A stretch of 64,000 nucleotides of DNA, taken from assembly GCA_947311845.1 (NCBI GenBank), contig CAMZMU010000040.1, positions 51,917,557 to 51,981,556 of the forward strand, given 5' to 3'. Position numbers and translations under genes: made by a program. The stretch's first letter is position 1. The number at the start of each line of letters is the position of its first letter. The notes under the pieces are model-generated. The model made no database searches. It saw only the letters and a program-made list of their open reading frames with translations, and was not told the DNA's origin. Source of the stretch: Poa pratensis. Its lineage: Eukaryota > Streptophyta > Magnoliopsida > Poales > Poaceae. Of the stretch, positions 11,352 through 22,485 are shown piece after piece.

Positions 11352-14300
11352 TGGGAAACAATTGGGGATTTGGAAAACTTAGCCCGTTTCCGAGACACTT
11401 TGTTAGAGGAAGATTTGGATTTTCGGCTGGATGCTTTTAACTCATACAATGAGCACAATCCGTCCTCATCCATACCAATCTCCGACACTTCACCAATTAG
11501 ATGAGAAAGAAGCTGACCATCTGTTGTGGCATTCGCTTCTTTATCTAAATAGGTGGAAGTCAACCCGGTCAAAACTTTAGGAATAACCGTTAAACGGTCA
11601 AATTCCATATGTCTCAAGACCTTGTTTGAAACATCAATTTGATTTTTATTACTACCAAGATTAATCCCTACATTAAATAACTTTGAAGAAATTGACGAAG
11701 CAAAAAAAGAAAGAAAAGACTTGGAGTTCATGTCCGTACCATGCGAGTCCAAGCTAGGCGCCACTTTGCGGCGCATCGCTTTCTTCAAGGTATCCTCTGT
11801 TGGGTTGCGTGCATGGAAAACAAAAAATTTCACCACTACTACGCAACAACCAAGATCTACTATGAAGATACGAGTGACAAGACATGCATATTTGATCTAA
11901 CTGTAAATCGTTACCGACACCGTTGAAGCGGAAGAGATGTCGATGACGATATTGATGAAGCTTGTGGAAGAACTCCCTCGTCTAAGCCTAGCCGAGAGAA
12001 TATCGTAGACTCCTCGCGTCCCGCCTTGATCCAACAGAGTGAGATAGGGTCAACCGTTTCTCAACGGATCACCCCTCTGAGTTTCGCACGCATACATCTG
12101 ATCTAGTCCAGCAGGGCTTCGCCGTCCACACTTGAAGCACTCACCGCTGGTGTATATGAAGGTGGAGATCTCAACACATGAGAAGGAGGGAGAAAGAGAT
12201 TAGAGATCTAGATCTAGATCTAATTGGGAGGATCCCTCTAAATATTAAGAGGTTCCCTCTAATCCAACTAGAAGAGATCTAAACTTGTGTGTCTCCAAAG
12301 GAGAGGGGTGGGGGTTTATATAGGAGGCCAAGGAGTGGAGGGACTTGGGGAAGGGGAAAGCTTTCCCCTAGTCCAAGTTGACTTGGGAAAGGGGAAAGCC
12401 CCCACCCAATTCGGTTTGGAGGGAGGAGTCCTTGTCCAACAAGGCTACCCCAAACCGCCTCCCCCATGGGCCTTTTGACCCATCTAGGTTTCAGCCATGG
12501 GGGAACTTCCCCCCCCAAGGCGCCTTGGCCCACCCGCCCCATGTGGGGTGCGGCTGCCTAGTGGGCCCATGGGCCCACTTGGCAGCCCCCTTCGGTGGGC
12601 TCCAATTTATTTAATATTTTTCCAATAATTATTTATTAATTAAATAAATTAATGTTTAATTAACTAATATTTTGTCTAATTAATTCTTATTTAAATATTT
12701 CCTTTTACAGAATATTCCCCGAATTAATTACTTATCATATAAAACACTTTTACATGATCCGGGACACCTAGTGTCCGCTGACAAAATACTCCGGATAAAT
12801 ATTTCCCTATTATATAAACCCTCGGAATAAATCCGACTAGTGATAGAAACTATTTCTATTACTCCGAGACACCTAGTGTCTGCATAATCCAATCTCTCTG
12901 ATAAAGATATTATCTACCACATAGAAACCATCCGGTGGTACTCTCTCGGTATCCAGACCAACCATATACACAACAAACTAGAACTGACTTAAGCGTGTTA
13001 CCCTACATGTTCGATAACGTGTAGCTATAATTAGATGTTTCCATCTAATCACCGGCCAGGGTCAGGTACATGGGCTACCTGAATAACTGCTACCGTTATG
13101 CGAAGGACACTCTGTTGAACCTGTTGATTATTAATTCGTCATTCCCATTACTTGCGATACTGAAATTACCCGAGATAAAGTATTCCTGATATTTCCATGA
13201 ATCAATCCCTGATTCACTATATCTCCGTCTATCTCGTTACCGGTAAAATTCCTTTTCTCGTTCCCGTAATCAGATATCCCACATGATGTAACTTCATCAT
13301 GCATTGTCTACAGAACATATTGGATATCATACATACCGAGTGGCCCCTGGAAGTATCTCTCTTTTGACAAAGGAGTAATTTACCATCTTGGAACATTAGG
13401 TATTACCACCCAGTTACGGCCATGGTGTTGATAGTACCAAAGTAATTCTTCCAGTATACACAACCCTACTAACCTCATGGTATAAGGACATGTCATATGA
13501 TAACCATCTGCGATATTGCACTAAGGACAAAAGACACTTTGGAATCTTCTTAGCATATCAACGATTTGGGTCTACCCGGCCATATTGTTTCCACCAACAA
13601 TATGTCACTCATTGATGCTGACATAAACAATGTCCTAGACCAGGAAAACGTGGTCTCTAGCAATCAACGAATTAGTCTAAAAGGCAAGACTAGGGTATAC
13701 TTTATTCTGTTCATGTCTCTACACGTGCGAGTGAGTTTTCCTCGGAATCACATATTCAGGAGTCACCGCAGTTATAGCATAGAATCATGAAGCATAATTA
13801 CGAATCAGATGTTAAACTTTATTGCCTTTTGGGCATACATCCAACATCCTCGTCTATCACCGACGCACCATCGGCTGACACCGTAAACCTCGCACTACGT
13901 CGAGACGGCGTGATGACGTCCTCAACGATCGTGGAGGTGGGAAGTGGCATCCGCGGATCCAGGCGCCGCTATCTAGGTCGGCATTGTTGAAGTAGCAGCC
14001 GACCCAGCCCCCGTAGCAACTTTAGCCTTCGTACGGAGCGGAGAGGTGAAAGTCGATGTCGCACCCTCTACCGTCCCGTCCGAAGACACAACAGCAGATT
14101 GAGCAGCCGGGAAGGTGTCGTTGATGTAGCAACCTTCTCCTGACCCAGCCCAACCTTTGCTGCCTCCAGATCCTTGCCGCAATCGCCCGCAGCAGCGACG
14201 CGGACCTCGGCCTGCCATGGGCGGCGCGGTCCACTGTGGCACTCCCGTCTGGGCTGCCAGGCGCAACACTAGGCGCCGCAGGCCCATTGGGCCCTGCAGC

Positions 14301-15356
14301 AGCCGCCAGTCCGCTGGGCTCTACCCCGGCCGACGGCCCCGTGGGCTCGAGCGCAGGACCCTGCAGCCTGTTGGGCGCTCCAGCCATGGCCGGCCTGCTA
14401 GGGACGGAAGCTGGGCCAACAGAATCAGCCCATGGCAAAGGAGGCTGCACCGACTCCTTCTCAATTCCCGGAAGAAAAACAACACCCGTTGTGGGAGTCA
14501 GCCGACTCGGAACCACAATAGGTAACTCTGACGTGATGGAGCGAATCAGTCCAGGTGAACTCTTGCGGATGCTCTCCACAATTTCTCTTCCCCTCGGAGT
14601 GCGCGGGCTGTGGTTATAAGGAGTAATAGCCATAAAAGAGCTCCCATGAACATCAGAAGACACCGTCTTGCCATGGTTAGCATCAGAGGACTGACTAGCA
14701 TCGACCTCCATGTTTGAATGTGAGCCCTGAAAAACGCTGAACCTGAAGCACCATCCAAGCCCTTCTCATTTCCTTCCTCCTCATCCACATCATCACCCTT
14801 ACGTCGCCAAAAGAAGGGGACAAAGTTTGGGTCCGGAACAAAATCCGCAGCCTCACGACGGAAAAAGAACTCATACTCCTTGAGCTTTACCACACAGGCA
14901 GTCCCAACATACGGTCCATTGTCATTCACTTGCTTCTCAAGCACTTGCGAATTTGTCATGCCTACCAGAATCCGAACAATCCCCCCGACTCCTGAATGTA
15001 GCAAGGTCCACATCAAGAGTCGTCCCAACAAGAGAACCAACGGCCCATAAACCAAGGAAATGTCGCACTAAATACGGCACACCCCGAACATGCACCCAGA
15101 CCTGCTCAAGCACTCTAGACGGTGGAATATCCTGAGTCCTCCATACAACATATTCTTCGAGGGGAAATGCCACTAGGGAGTTTGTGCTCCACGACATCAT
15201 ATTCTTCGAGGGAAACTCCATGCGCTCCACGGAGAAGCCCGCGTCCACGTCTTCCAAGACGGTGACCTCCAACGTGATGAGCCGTGGAGGCCACCGCCGT
15301 TTATAATTAGGCGAATCAATTTCTAGAGCGTCGGGCTGCACCTGGTTGTCCTCCAT
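11348..15356 (-). pseudogene. LINE ORF1 (nucleic-acid-binding protein), frameshifted and split by a solo LTR
   Basis: The start ATG is at about 15356 (MEDNQVQPDALE). Recognisable DUF4283-like ORF1 sequence includes SLVAFPLEEYVVWRTQDIP and VWVHVRGVPYLVRHFLGLWA. The frame changes near 15000 and near 14720. At 13847 the frame is cut by the solo LTR and resumes at 11797. Removing the LTR and one TCCTC copy makes the frame continuous across the junction (RRSARF...EDTLKKAMRRK), as a simple insertion predicts. The C-terminus is basic and serine-rich and ends at the TGA overlapping the ORF2 start. ORF1 proteins coat LINE RNA. Confidence 0.75.
11798..13846 (-). mobile_element. Solo LTR of a copia-type retrotransposon with TCCTC target duplication
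   Basis: Plus-strand ends are TGTTGGGTTGCG and ATACATCCAACA, giving the inverted ends TGTTG/CAACA. TCCTC precedes it (11793-11797) and TCCTC follows it (13847-13851). On the minus strand it starts TGTTGGATGTATGCCC and then reads AAAAGGCAATAA, similar in design to BARE1/Angela-type LTRs. A TATA box (CTCCTATATAAACC, minus strand, about 12313-12326) sits before a GC-rich leader. No internal region remains, so it arose by recombination between the two LTRs of a full element. Confidence 0.85.
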
Positions 15357-15359
15357 GCG

Positions 15360-16193
15360 AGGTTGCTCGTGGTCAGTAGGGCCTTCGGGGAAACCAGCGT
15401 GCCCGACAACACGCACTTCACTCGCGCAGTCGAGGTGTTCAGGCTCGTCCTCAGCGACGACGAGACGGACAAGCAGCCACACCCAGTCAAGGACTTGGGC
15501 GGGCGCGCGATCTTTGTCGGTGACGCCTGCTGCGACGCTTTTGCCGTCAGTGCGTCCTCCACTGGCATCGGCAAGATCAGGGAGAACCAGGTTTGCTTCG
15601 TGGATGATGAGATGAACTTGTCGTTGCTGGCCGCCTACTACCTCTGGCCTTTCCGGCAGCTGCAATCCTACAACGTTCGCCACGGTTGCCTCCGTACGTA
15701 TCGGCCATCCGAACCATCATCGGGGTCTTCAGGAACCTGGCGGCGTGTGACGTTACAACGCTTCCCACACACCCGCGGCATGGGAGCACCATTGTGGAAG
15801 GCGCTGTCGGAGGCGGAGCGGCGTCTGTGGGACATGACCAACTACCTCGGAGCAACCTACGGACCGTCATACAGAACCCACGAGGCCGCGGGCGGGTCAC
15901 GCCTGACCGTGTCGATCAACGTCCCTAAGACAGCAGCACTACACAATGACGAAGCCTGGAATTTCACGCAGCGCCGGCCGTTCGCTAGGGAGGCAAGGCA
16001 GGCGGCAGCACACGAGGCCGCCACGTTCCTCCGGAGCCGGTTCCGCAGTGTCTTGGACGATAGTCTGTGGAGCTCTGTTCCTCACTACCATAGCCACATC
16101 GAGGAGGAGGAGGAGGATGAGGAGGAGGAAGAAGAGACCCTCTCAAAATCACACGATCTGTTTAGTTATAAACGTTGGTATGCAGGGTGGTAG
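15360..16193 (+). pseudogene. DUF295-like gene remnant with acidic C-terminus
   Basis: An open frame without a good start begins LLVVSRAFGE and contains VKDLGGRAIFVGD followed by QVCFVDDEMN. This is the pattern of the plant DUF295 domain (often attached to F-box proteins). The upstream half that should hold an F-box is missing: the frame abuts the LINE at 15357. A second part (LWKALSEAERRLWDMTNYLG ... TVSINVPKTAAL ... SAVPHY-like end) resembles repeat-associated grass hypothetical proteins and may be a fusion. It ends in a run of glutamates from a GAG/GAA microsatellite (about 16099-16135). Probably a truncated gene; expression is unknown. Confidence 0.45.
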
Positions 16194-16253
16194 TTTTAGT
16201 TAAATCCAGAAAAGAATTTTGGTAGATGAGCCAGTAATGCGTGTTCATAGCTA

Positions 16254-16376
16254 CTCCCTCCGTTCCAAATTATACGACTTCCATTTACCCACATGTGGAT
16301 ATATCTAGACATGTTACAAGTATAGATACATCCATATTTGGATAAATGGAAATCATCTAATTTAGAACGGAGGGAG
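16254..16376. mobile_element. Stowaway-like MITE (Tc1/mariner type), 123 bp
   Basis: Inverted ends CTCCCTCCGTTCCAAATTA and its complement (TAATTTAGAACGGAGGGAG) flank a short AT-rich core that is itself largely palindromic. TA precedes (16252-16253) and follows (16377-16378), the target of mariner-type elements. No coding capacity. Confidence 0.9.
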
Positions 16377-16916
16377 TAGTTGCTGTCACCTATTCCCAAC
16401 TTCTCACATGTGGATATGACTTACAATATAGAGCTTATCTTGCTGATCACTCATTTGCTACCGTGGTAACAACCGAATGGTTCCTACAGACCGCCAGAGT
16501 ACAAAACATATACAGTATTCGTTTCAGTTTTCAATAGTGAATGAAAGGAAATCATGCTCTTATTGCCCTTTTGCAACAATGTAGAATATTAATTGTGATT
16601 AGAACAAAAACATAACATCACGTGCCTGTTGTAGGGCAGCATCAATTGTTGCAAATAGTGAATATTAAATCCCAATAGTAATAAACGTTCAGAAGTACAC
16701 CCCATATTTCCATAATATGCAAAGAATTAATCATACTATGAAGTTTCACATGTGGATAATTAATATTTATTTCTGAATTATTAAAAATGTCTTTTAAAGC
16801 CATTCCTATTTTTTCAATTGCATCATTCAGATGGGCATACCGTATTAAGAAGAAAAATATTATCGAATTTTGTGTTGTTATACCAAAATTTTATTCTTTT
16901 TTCAGCGACATAGTTA

Positions 16917-18319
16917 CACTAGTACAGAAAAGCCTTTCTGTGGCGCACCAAAAACGCTTTCTGTGGCGCATGGTCACCAAAAACGCTTTCTGTGGCGCAC
17001 CAAAAACGCTTTCTGTGGCGCATGGTGGGTGCGCCACAGAAAGCTCGCCACAAAATTTTTAATTCTGTGGCGCACCAATCATATGCGCCACAGAAATATG
17101 AAGATTCTGGGCGCACCCCACTTCATGCGCCACAAAAAGTGTTTTTCAGGTTTAATTTTTTTTTACAAAATACGACGTATACAAAGTCGTATACGTCGTC
17201 GTATGACGCCGGAGCTGGCCACGCCGACAGCAGGAGCTCCTCCACGTCGTGGCCGGACCCGCACGCCTCGCACCGGACGTCGCCGTCGTCCTCGACCGTT
17301 GTCGCCCTGCGCCTGGCGGCCGGCCGTCGCGCGCGGGTACGGTGGTGCTGCTGCGTGGCAGGGCCCATCTCTGGCGTCGGCGCGGGCGAGCAGAGACGGA
17401 GAGGAGAGTGGAGATTTGAGAGCAGAGACGGCGGTAGCTTGCGATGGAAGAAGCCTTGCGTGGATTGCCGGCGGCGGCCGCCGCCATCGACCTCGAGCTC
17501 CACCTCGCCGCGCCCTCCTCCTGCTGCTTCAGCCGTTCCACGCCCCTCGACGCAGCCGAGAAGCGCCGGCGCGGAGGCGCTCGTCCTCGGCCTCGACCTC
17601 TCGCTCGTCCTCGGCCTCGACCTCGTGGACGATTGGGGGCTTCATCGCGTCAAGTCCGAGAGACGCGTCGCCGCCGCTGCTCGACGTGGTGGACCTTCGA
17701 AGGCCATCTACCCCAAGAAACCAAGATTCTGCGCCTGGGAGCAGGAGCAAGCGCGTCAAGACCGAGCAGCCGACGACGACCGGCAGCGCCACGCGCCGCA
17801 GGAGAGACGGACGAGGGGAGAGAGGAGAGGTGGATGGGCGTGAGGGAGAGAGAGAGAGCGAGCGAGAGAAGAGAGGAGGGGATCGAGTGTGTGTGGCTGT
17901 GCGTGGTCGTACGCGTGAGAGGATAGGGTAGAGAGAGAATGTAGATATGAGATCTAACTTTTCTGTGGCGCATGTAGATATATGCGTCACAGAAATCCTG
18001 ACTTTCTGTGGGGCAGAAAATTGTGACATTGGCGCATGTGGTGGCAGGCCCATCATATTTTTGTGGCGCATGTGGATGCATGCGCCACAGAAAGTCAGGA
18101 TTTAGTGGCGCATGTGGCTGCATGCGCCACAGAAATGTGACTTTCTGTGGCGCACGCTCCCCATGCGCCACAGAAATGTCACATTCTGTGGTGCATGAGG
18201 TTTTCGTGCGCCACAGAATTTTAAAATTCCGTGGCGCATGCAAAACAATGCGTCACAGAAATATTTTCTGTGGCGCATGTTTATTTGGTGCGCCACAGAA
18301 AGCCTGTTTCCTACTAGTG
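16917..18319. mobile_element. Non-autonomous CACTA transposon, 1,403 bp, with captured gene fragment
   Basis: The left end starts CACTAGTACAGAAAAGCC; the right end, read inward, starts CACTAGTAGGAAACAGGC. TTA flanks both sides (16914-16916 and 18320-18322), the 3-bp duplication of CACTA elements. Both subterminal zones (16936-17140 and 17955-18300) are packed with TTTCTGTGGCGCA in both orientations, about ten or more copies each, the usual arrangement of transposase binding sites. The GC-rich centre (17160-17930) has no transposase. On the minus strand it holds a fragment resembling the start of a PHD-finger protein. Confidence 0.92.
17228..17368 (-). pseudogene. Captured N-terminal fragment resembling ATXR5/6 histone methyltransferase PHD finger
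   Basis: From an ATG at 17368 the minus strand reads MGPATQQHHRTRARR..., a basic stretch, then VRCEACGSGHDVEELLL. In grass ATXR5/6-like proteins (H3K27 monomethyltransferases) a similar basic N-terminus leads into a PHD finger with CxxCGSG...LLLC and then a zinc-binding CDxCDRGFH. Here the match stops after LLL, and the sequence passes into a short AT-rich palindrome (about 17170-17195). Only the first zinc ligand pair is present, so it cannot fold as a PHD finger. The upstream GC-rich part could be the donor gene's 5' leader. Identification is from memory of the family. Confidence 0.5.
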
Positions 18320-19609
18320 TTAGTTTTAAAATTATGTAAAAGTTAAATAGCTTATACTCATTACATCGCAAGATGTAAGTCTTATTTGTTTCGCTCTAAT
18401 TCAACCTTTGCTACTTTGACCAAGTTTACGGGAAAAACATCTTTAGAACAACAAGGTTGTGTTTTTCCAACACCAATCCACTACAAAGATCGTGGTCACA
18501 AAAATATTTTAATACGTGTCTTGATCTTCCACAATTATAGGTTTATTAACCATAATACTATGCATATACTATCACAAATTATCTTGCAGCACTAAATATC
18601 CTTTTCACATAAACATGAGATTAAAATCAACAAAATATCCAATGCATGTGTGATAAGATAGTCTTATGTTAGAATTTAAATTGTACTTATCGTAAGATAT
18701 TGCCCGCTCTTTGTGCGGCCCAATGTGCTAGTTCATTAAAATGTAATATTTGAAATACAAAGATCATGGCAAAGCACTTTTACATACCTTACTAGTAAAT
18801 AATAAGTATCAAAACTACTTGGAAAAATAAATAAAAAATACCATGCAAGGTCAAGATCGAAGTCACCAAGTTCATCAAATATAACTTACTCAATACAAAG
18901 CATTAATAAAAAAGAAATTGAAGGAGTGAAAGGCGATACATAGCCATGATTGATTCCCCAAAACTAAACGAATGAATGTTTAAATTTTTAGAACGAAGTA
19001 GGTCACTCAAACAAGAAGCAATGGCTAGATTTTTAGATCAAACATGTCACTGAGAGAGCACGCCTGGAAAAAAAAAATTCTTGGTTGGGTTTTGGAAGGA
19101 AGGAGACAGTGGAGGATGCATGACTAAATCACCGGGGGTGCCAACTAACTGTTCATGGCTAAAATATATCATGTATAATATTTTAACACATTAATACACA
19201 TAGAATAAGACTAGTTGATTACTAGATTAAAAAGTGTGGATTTTTTAGGGGGTGCCATGGCACCCCATTGGATACGCCACTGGAAGGAGAATGATACGGG
19301 TGTTTGACCGACGTTGTTGGCCCGTGTTGGACCCATAAGGGTGCAAGGCGGGGCCATGTGGGGTGTCACTCAACCCTTGGTTCCCCTATTGGTCCAACTG
19401 CTAAGCCCTTTTGCCCACATGCTTTATATACATAAATTTGGCCCTGTTATTTTTGACGAATTGTTCGAGAAATCTTTTCTATACATCACCTTCTAAAACT
19501 CAAAACAAACAATTGTTGGCTTATAAATTCAAAAGAAGCACTTAAATTGGAGATGAAATATAGTAAAAATAAGAAACTAACTTAGACAAGTAAGTTAGAT
19601 CAATGAAAT
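18320..19609. other. AT-rich intergenic DNA, no gene seen
   Basis: I see no coding region or structural RNA. A short inverted motif GGGGTGCCATGGCACCCC is at about 19249-19266, and GGGGGTGCC recurs near 19135. These may be the ends of an unidentified repeat. Confidence 0.4.
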
Positions 19610-19771
19610 ATATTTATAATTTTTTAATGAGGTTGATCAAGTTTCATTAAGATTTCAATGGAAAATAGCCAGAGAATATCACTTATTGGCATATTTATAA
19701 TTTTTTAATGAGGTTGATCAGGTTTCATTAAGATTTCAATGGAAAATAGCCAGAGAATATCACTTATTGGC
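19610..19771. repeat. 81-bp tandem duplication
   Basis: Units 19610-19690 and 19691-19771 are identical except for one A/G difference (GATCAAGTTT versus GATCAGGTTT). No coding frame. The near identity implies a recent duplication. Confidence 0.95.
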
Positions 19772-20116
19772 AATTTAAAATAAAACTCAAATTACCTCTA
19801 CTTTTCGTGGAATTGACCAAATCATTATGATTAAATATATAGGCTCTAGAGAAGGAATTTCAATTCAATACTTCCAACACTAATTGTCATCACCTTCAAA
19901 GAATTAGTATTATTAATTCGAGATGAACCCATTAGTATTTTTTTTTTGGAAAATAGACAATATGATTTTTCGTTCAACAGTAAATGTGGCATTGCTTTTT
20001 GTGCAATCAATAAAAAACTGTTCTGATGTTTAATGGAATTGTAAGAATAACAAAATCTATAGGTATCTTAGCATCCGCAGTCATAATTGGAACATATTAA
20101 TAAATTCTCATAGGTC

Positions 20117-20392
20117 TTACAGTTGATTTATGAGCCATTTGAACGGAAACTTCACTAGGGATGACTTTATTAAGTTAGGTTTCTTATAAAGAGAGGTTAC
20201 TCTTGCACCTAAATCACACAAAGCATACATCACATAGTTATTTTTTTTATTGAGCAAGTATTGGGATGGGTGGATTTCCACGCTTTTGTAGAATTTTCCG
20301 TCAAATGAATAATTAATAAGCCTAGTAGTAATAACCTCAGTAGGTATTTTACTTTTATTGGTAGAAATTTGTTTCGCGTATTTGGAAACCAT
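20117..20392 (-). pseudogene. Ty3/gypsy gag-pol fragment around the aspartic protease
   Basis: The minus-strand frame contains YALCDLGARVTSLYKK, which corresponds to the ALCDLGASVS-type protease active-site region of plant gypsy polyproteins, preceded by a linker with HPSQYLLNKKNNYV. The DLGA core is kept but the following residues are changed and the frame ends after about 90 residues. No LTRs are recognised next to it. A relic. Confidence 0.65.
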
Positions 20393-21149
20393 ACTCTGAC
20401 TGAAATTTTGGTTAGCCCTGGGCTAAAACCAAACGCACCCGACGTATCATCACTTTCCCACACTATCACTTTCGGACTTTACCCTTCCCCATCCAGCTCT
20501 CTCGCTCGCATCTCCTCCGGCCGCCAAGCGCCGCCGCACCTCCCGTCCAGGGACGCCACCGCTCCTGCCGCGCAGGATATAGTTACACGCGGTGCGCTGC
20601 CCCACCGTTCCTGCCGCCTGGTGTCTCCCGCCTCCGAAGACAACGGCAGCAGTTGAGAGCCCGGGCATGCGCCTCACGCTCCTCCTCCTACGACGGGAGT
20701 CGTCTTTGTTGCCCGCCGCCACTGCAAGAGGAGGAACTACAGCAAGGTCCATGGTTTTTAATTTTTCCTTTCTTAACCCTGATTTCTGCTTCAATCTTTC
20801 GTTTTTTTCGGTACAAGGCTGTGTTTACAACTTTACATTCACCAAAAGATGGCAATTGGTTGTCGAAATTTCGATTTTTATGTTGAATTCATTGTCTGGT
20901 ATTAGCGGGAGCTGTAAGCGTATTAGTGGAAAGATGAAAGTGTTTGATTAATACGGAAACTGGTTTCGGATTTCTGAAAGTTTGCTAAATATTTCTGAAA
21001 GTTAGCGTTTTTTCGACTTCTGAAAGGTTATCTTACATTTCGGAAAGTTCAGGTAACTTGAAATACAAGTTCGATTTTCTGAACTCTCGTGGCATAAAGT
21101 TCAGGTTCACATATGAATGGAGTAATTTTTCGTCAGAGCCTTGTCTGAA
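20393..21149. other. GC-rich segment grading into AT-rich DNA, no convincing gene
   Basis: The stretch 20440-20760 is GC-rich with short open frames on both strands, none of which I recognise. It could be a 5' exon fragment of a gene carried by a transposon. From 20960 to 21090 a short motif like TTCTGAAAG repeats loosely. Nothing else is supported. Confidence 0.3.
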
Positions 21150-21187
21150 TGGAAGCTAATACACCTTACAAATAGGAATGGAGGGAG
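21150..21187. mobile_element. Stowaway-like MITE, one end only
   Basis: TACACCTTACAAATAGGAA followed by TGGAGGGAG and TA is the right inverted end of a Stowaway-like element (inward CTCCCTCCATTCCTATTTG). I do not see the matching left end, so this is a truncated copy. Confidence 0.45.
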
Positions 21188-21397
21188 TAGATACTTATTA
21201 TAAACCAGTTTTCTGAACTCTTATTTTTATCAAAACAGAGGGTGCAACACAAGATGGTGCACTTAAGATTCACAGGGGCGTCTGTTAGTCGTCCGAGCAA
21301 ATCGCGAGAGACTATAGGTGATGTAATACACGGCAAGGTATGCTTTTTGTGCTATTTGGCACTCGGCAGCTTATGTTGCTTTAGAATCTATATACAT

Positions 21398-22485
21398 CAC
21401 CTTTCTGGAAGGGGTTAATGGGAGTTAAAGAGGACTTCTTTAGGTTCGGCTATTTTAATCTTGGGAACGGGCAACAAATCAGATTTTGGGACGACGTGTG
21501 GTTAGGAAATAGAACATTAGCGAATGTTTATCCTACACTGTATGCGGTTGCAACTAATAAAAATATTACGGTCGCCAATGTGTTTGAAAGCACACCTATT
21601 AATATGCATTTCAGGAGGAATTTAGTAGGGGCTACGAGGGAATTATGGTTTCAGCTTGTTGAGAAACTAATGCGTGTTCACTTAACGTCTGAAGCTGATA
21701 CTTTCCGTTGGAAACTTACACCATCGGGTGTCTTTTCGGTTAAGTCATACTATCTCCAACTGATGAGCGGCAACACTAGGTATTTGCGTAAGTACCTATG
21801 GAAGCTGAAGGTTCCTTTAAAAATTAGGATCTTCCTTTGGTTTATGCATAGAAAAGAACTTTTGATGAAGGATAATTTGGCAAAGAGACGGTGGACCGGG
21901 TGTAGAAAATGCGTTTTCTGTGATGCGGATGAGTCTGTAGAGCACCTGTTTATATCTTGCTCTTTTGCACGAGACATATGGAGATTGGTGCATTTTACTT
22001 TCAACATTTCTCCTCCGACTAGTATTGCGAACTTGTTTGGATCTTGGTTAAATGGGATAGACTATAAAACAAAAGCGCGGATTAGAATTGGCGTCGCTGC
22101 GGTTTTATGGGCTATCTGGAATTGTCGAAATGACATTATTTTTAACAATGCACAATCCTCCCATTATTTGCAGGTTATAAACAAGGCGACCTACTGGATC
22201 CATTTGTGGTCCTATCTTGTTCCTGCGGATCAGCGTGGTCTCATGGATACAGGATGTACTCGAATGATGATGGTCGTACGGGTTATCTTCTGCCGGGGTG
22301 GGTGGCTACTTCATAAAAGGCTAGATGGATAGAGCGCTATTTTTCTGGCTGATTTTTGTATTCACGCTCAGTGATCCTTGAATTGTGAACCCTTAAACTT
22401 TGATACTATGCAATAAAATTGCGGCGGCTGTGTGCATCATTTTGATGCAGAGGCCGGGGATCCGCACCCCCTTTTCTAAAAAAAA
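21398..22485 (+). mobile_element. 5'-truncated L1-type LINE, second copy
   Basis: Homology to the LINE at 54558-58733 starts abruptly within ORF2 at about 21398 and runs through the stop codon, the 3' untranslated region with a TGCATC...GATGCA hairpin, and a poly-A at 22478-22485. 5' truncation is the normal outcome of target-primed reverse transcription. I see no clear target duplication. Confidence 0.85.
21400..22332 (+). pseudogene. LINE ORF2 C-terminal part (zf-RVT domain)
   Basis: The open frame begins inside the protein (FWKG..., then EDFFRFGYFNLGNGQQIRFW) and runs uninterrupted for more than 300 residues. It covers the region after the reverse transcriptase, including the zf-RVT domain: FLWFMHRKELL, RKCVFCDADESVEHLFISC with the Cys/His pattern, and AIWNCRNDIIFNN. 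No endonuclease or catalytic polymerase part is present. Its clean frame compared with the longer LINEs suggests a fairly young insertion. Confidence 0.8.

Larger units (their letters stand above)
7541..15357 (-). mobile_element. L1-type LINE, near full length but decayed, interrupted by a solo LTR
   Basis: Minus strand order: ORF1 (15356 to 11348, split by the LTR at 11798-13846), ORF2 (11351 to 7700), a 3' untranslated region and a poly-A seen as T run at 7542-7550. Without the solo LTR the element is about 5.8 kb, a normal full length for plant L1. The right boundary is set where a DUF295-like plus-strand frame begins, directly at the ORF1 ATG. I could not find a convincing target duplication. 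Several frameshifts show it is dead. Confidence 0.8.

Noticed and set aside
14157..14619. Open plus-strand frames opposite LINE ORF1
   Set aside because: They are shadows of GC-rich ORF1 coding sequence on the minus strand and match no family.
17955..18300. Regularly recurring 13-bp motif resembling a CRISPR-like array
   Set aside because: Copies alternate in orientation, spacing is irregular, and they lie inside CACTA ends. These are transposase binding sites in a plant genome.
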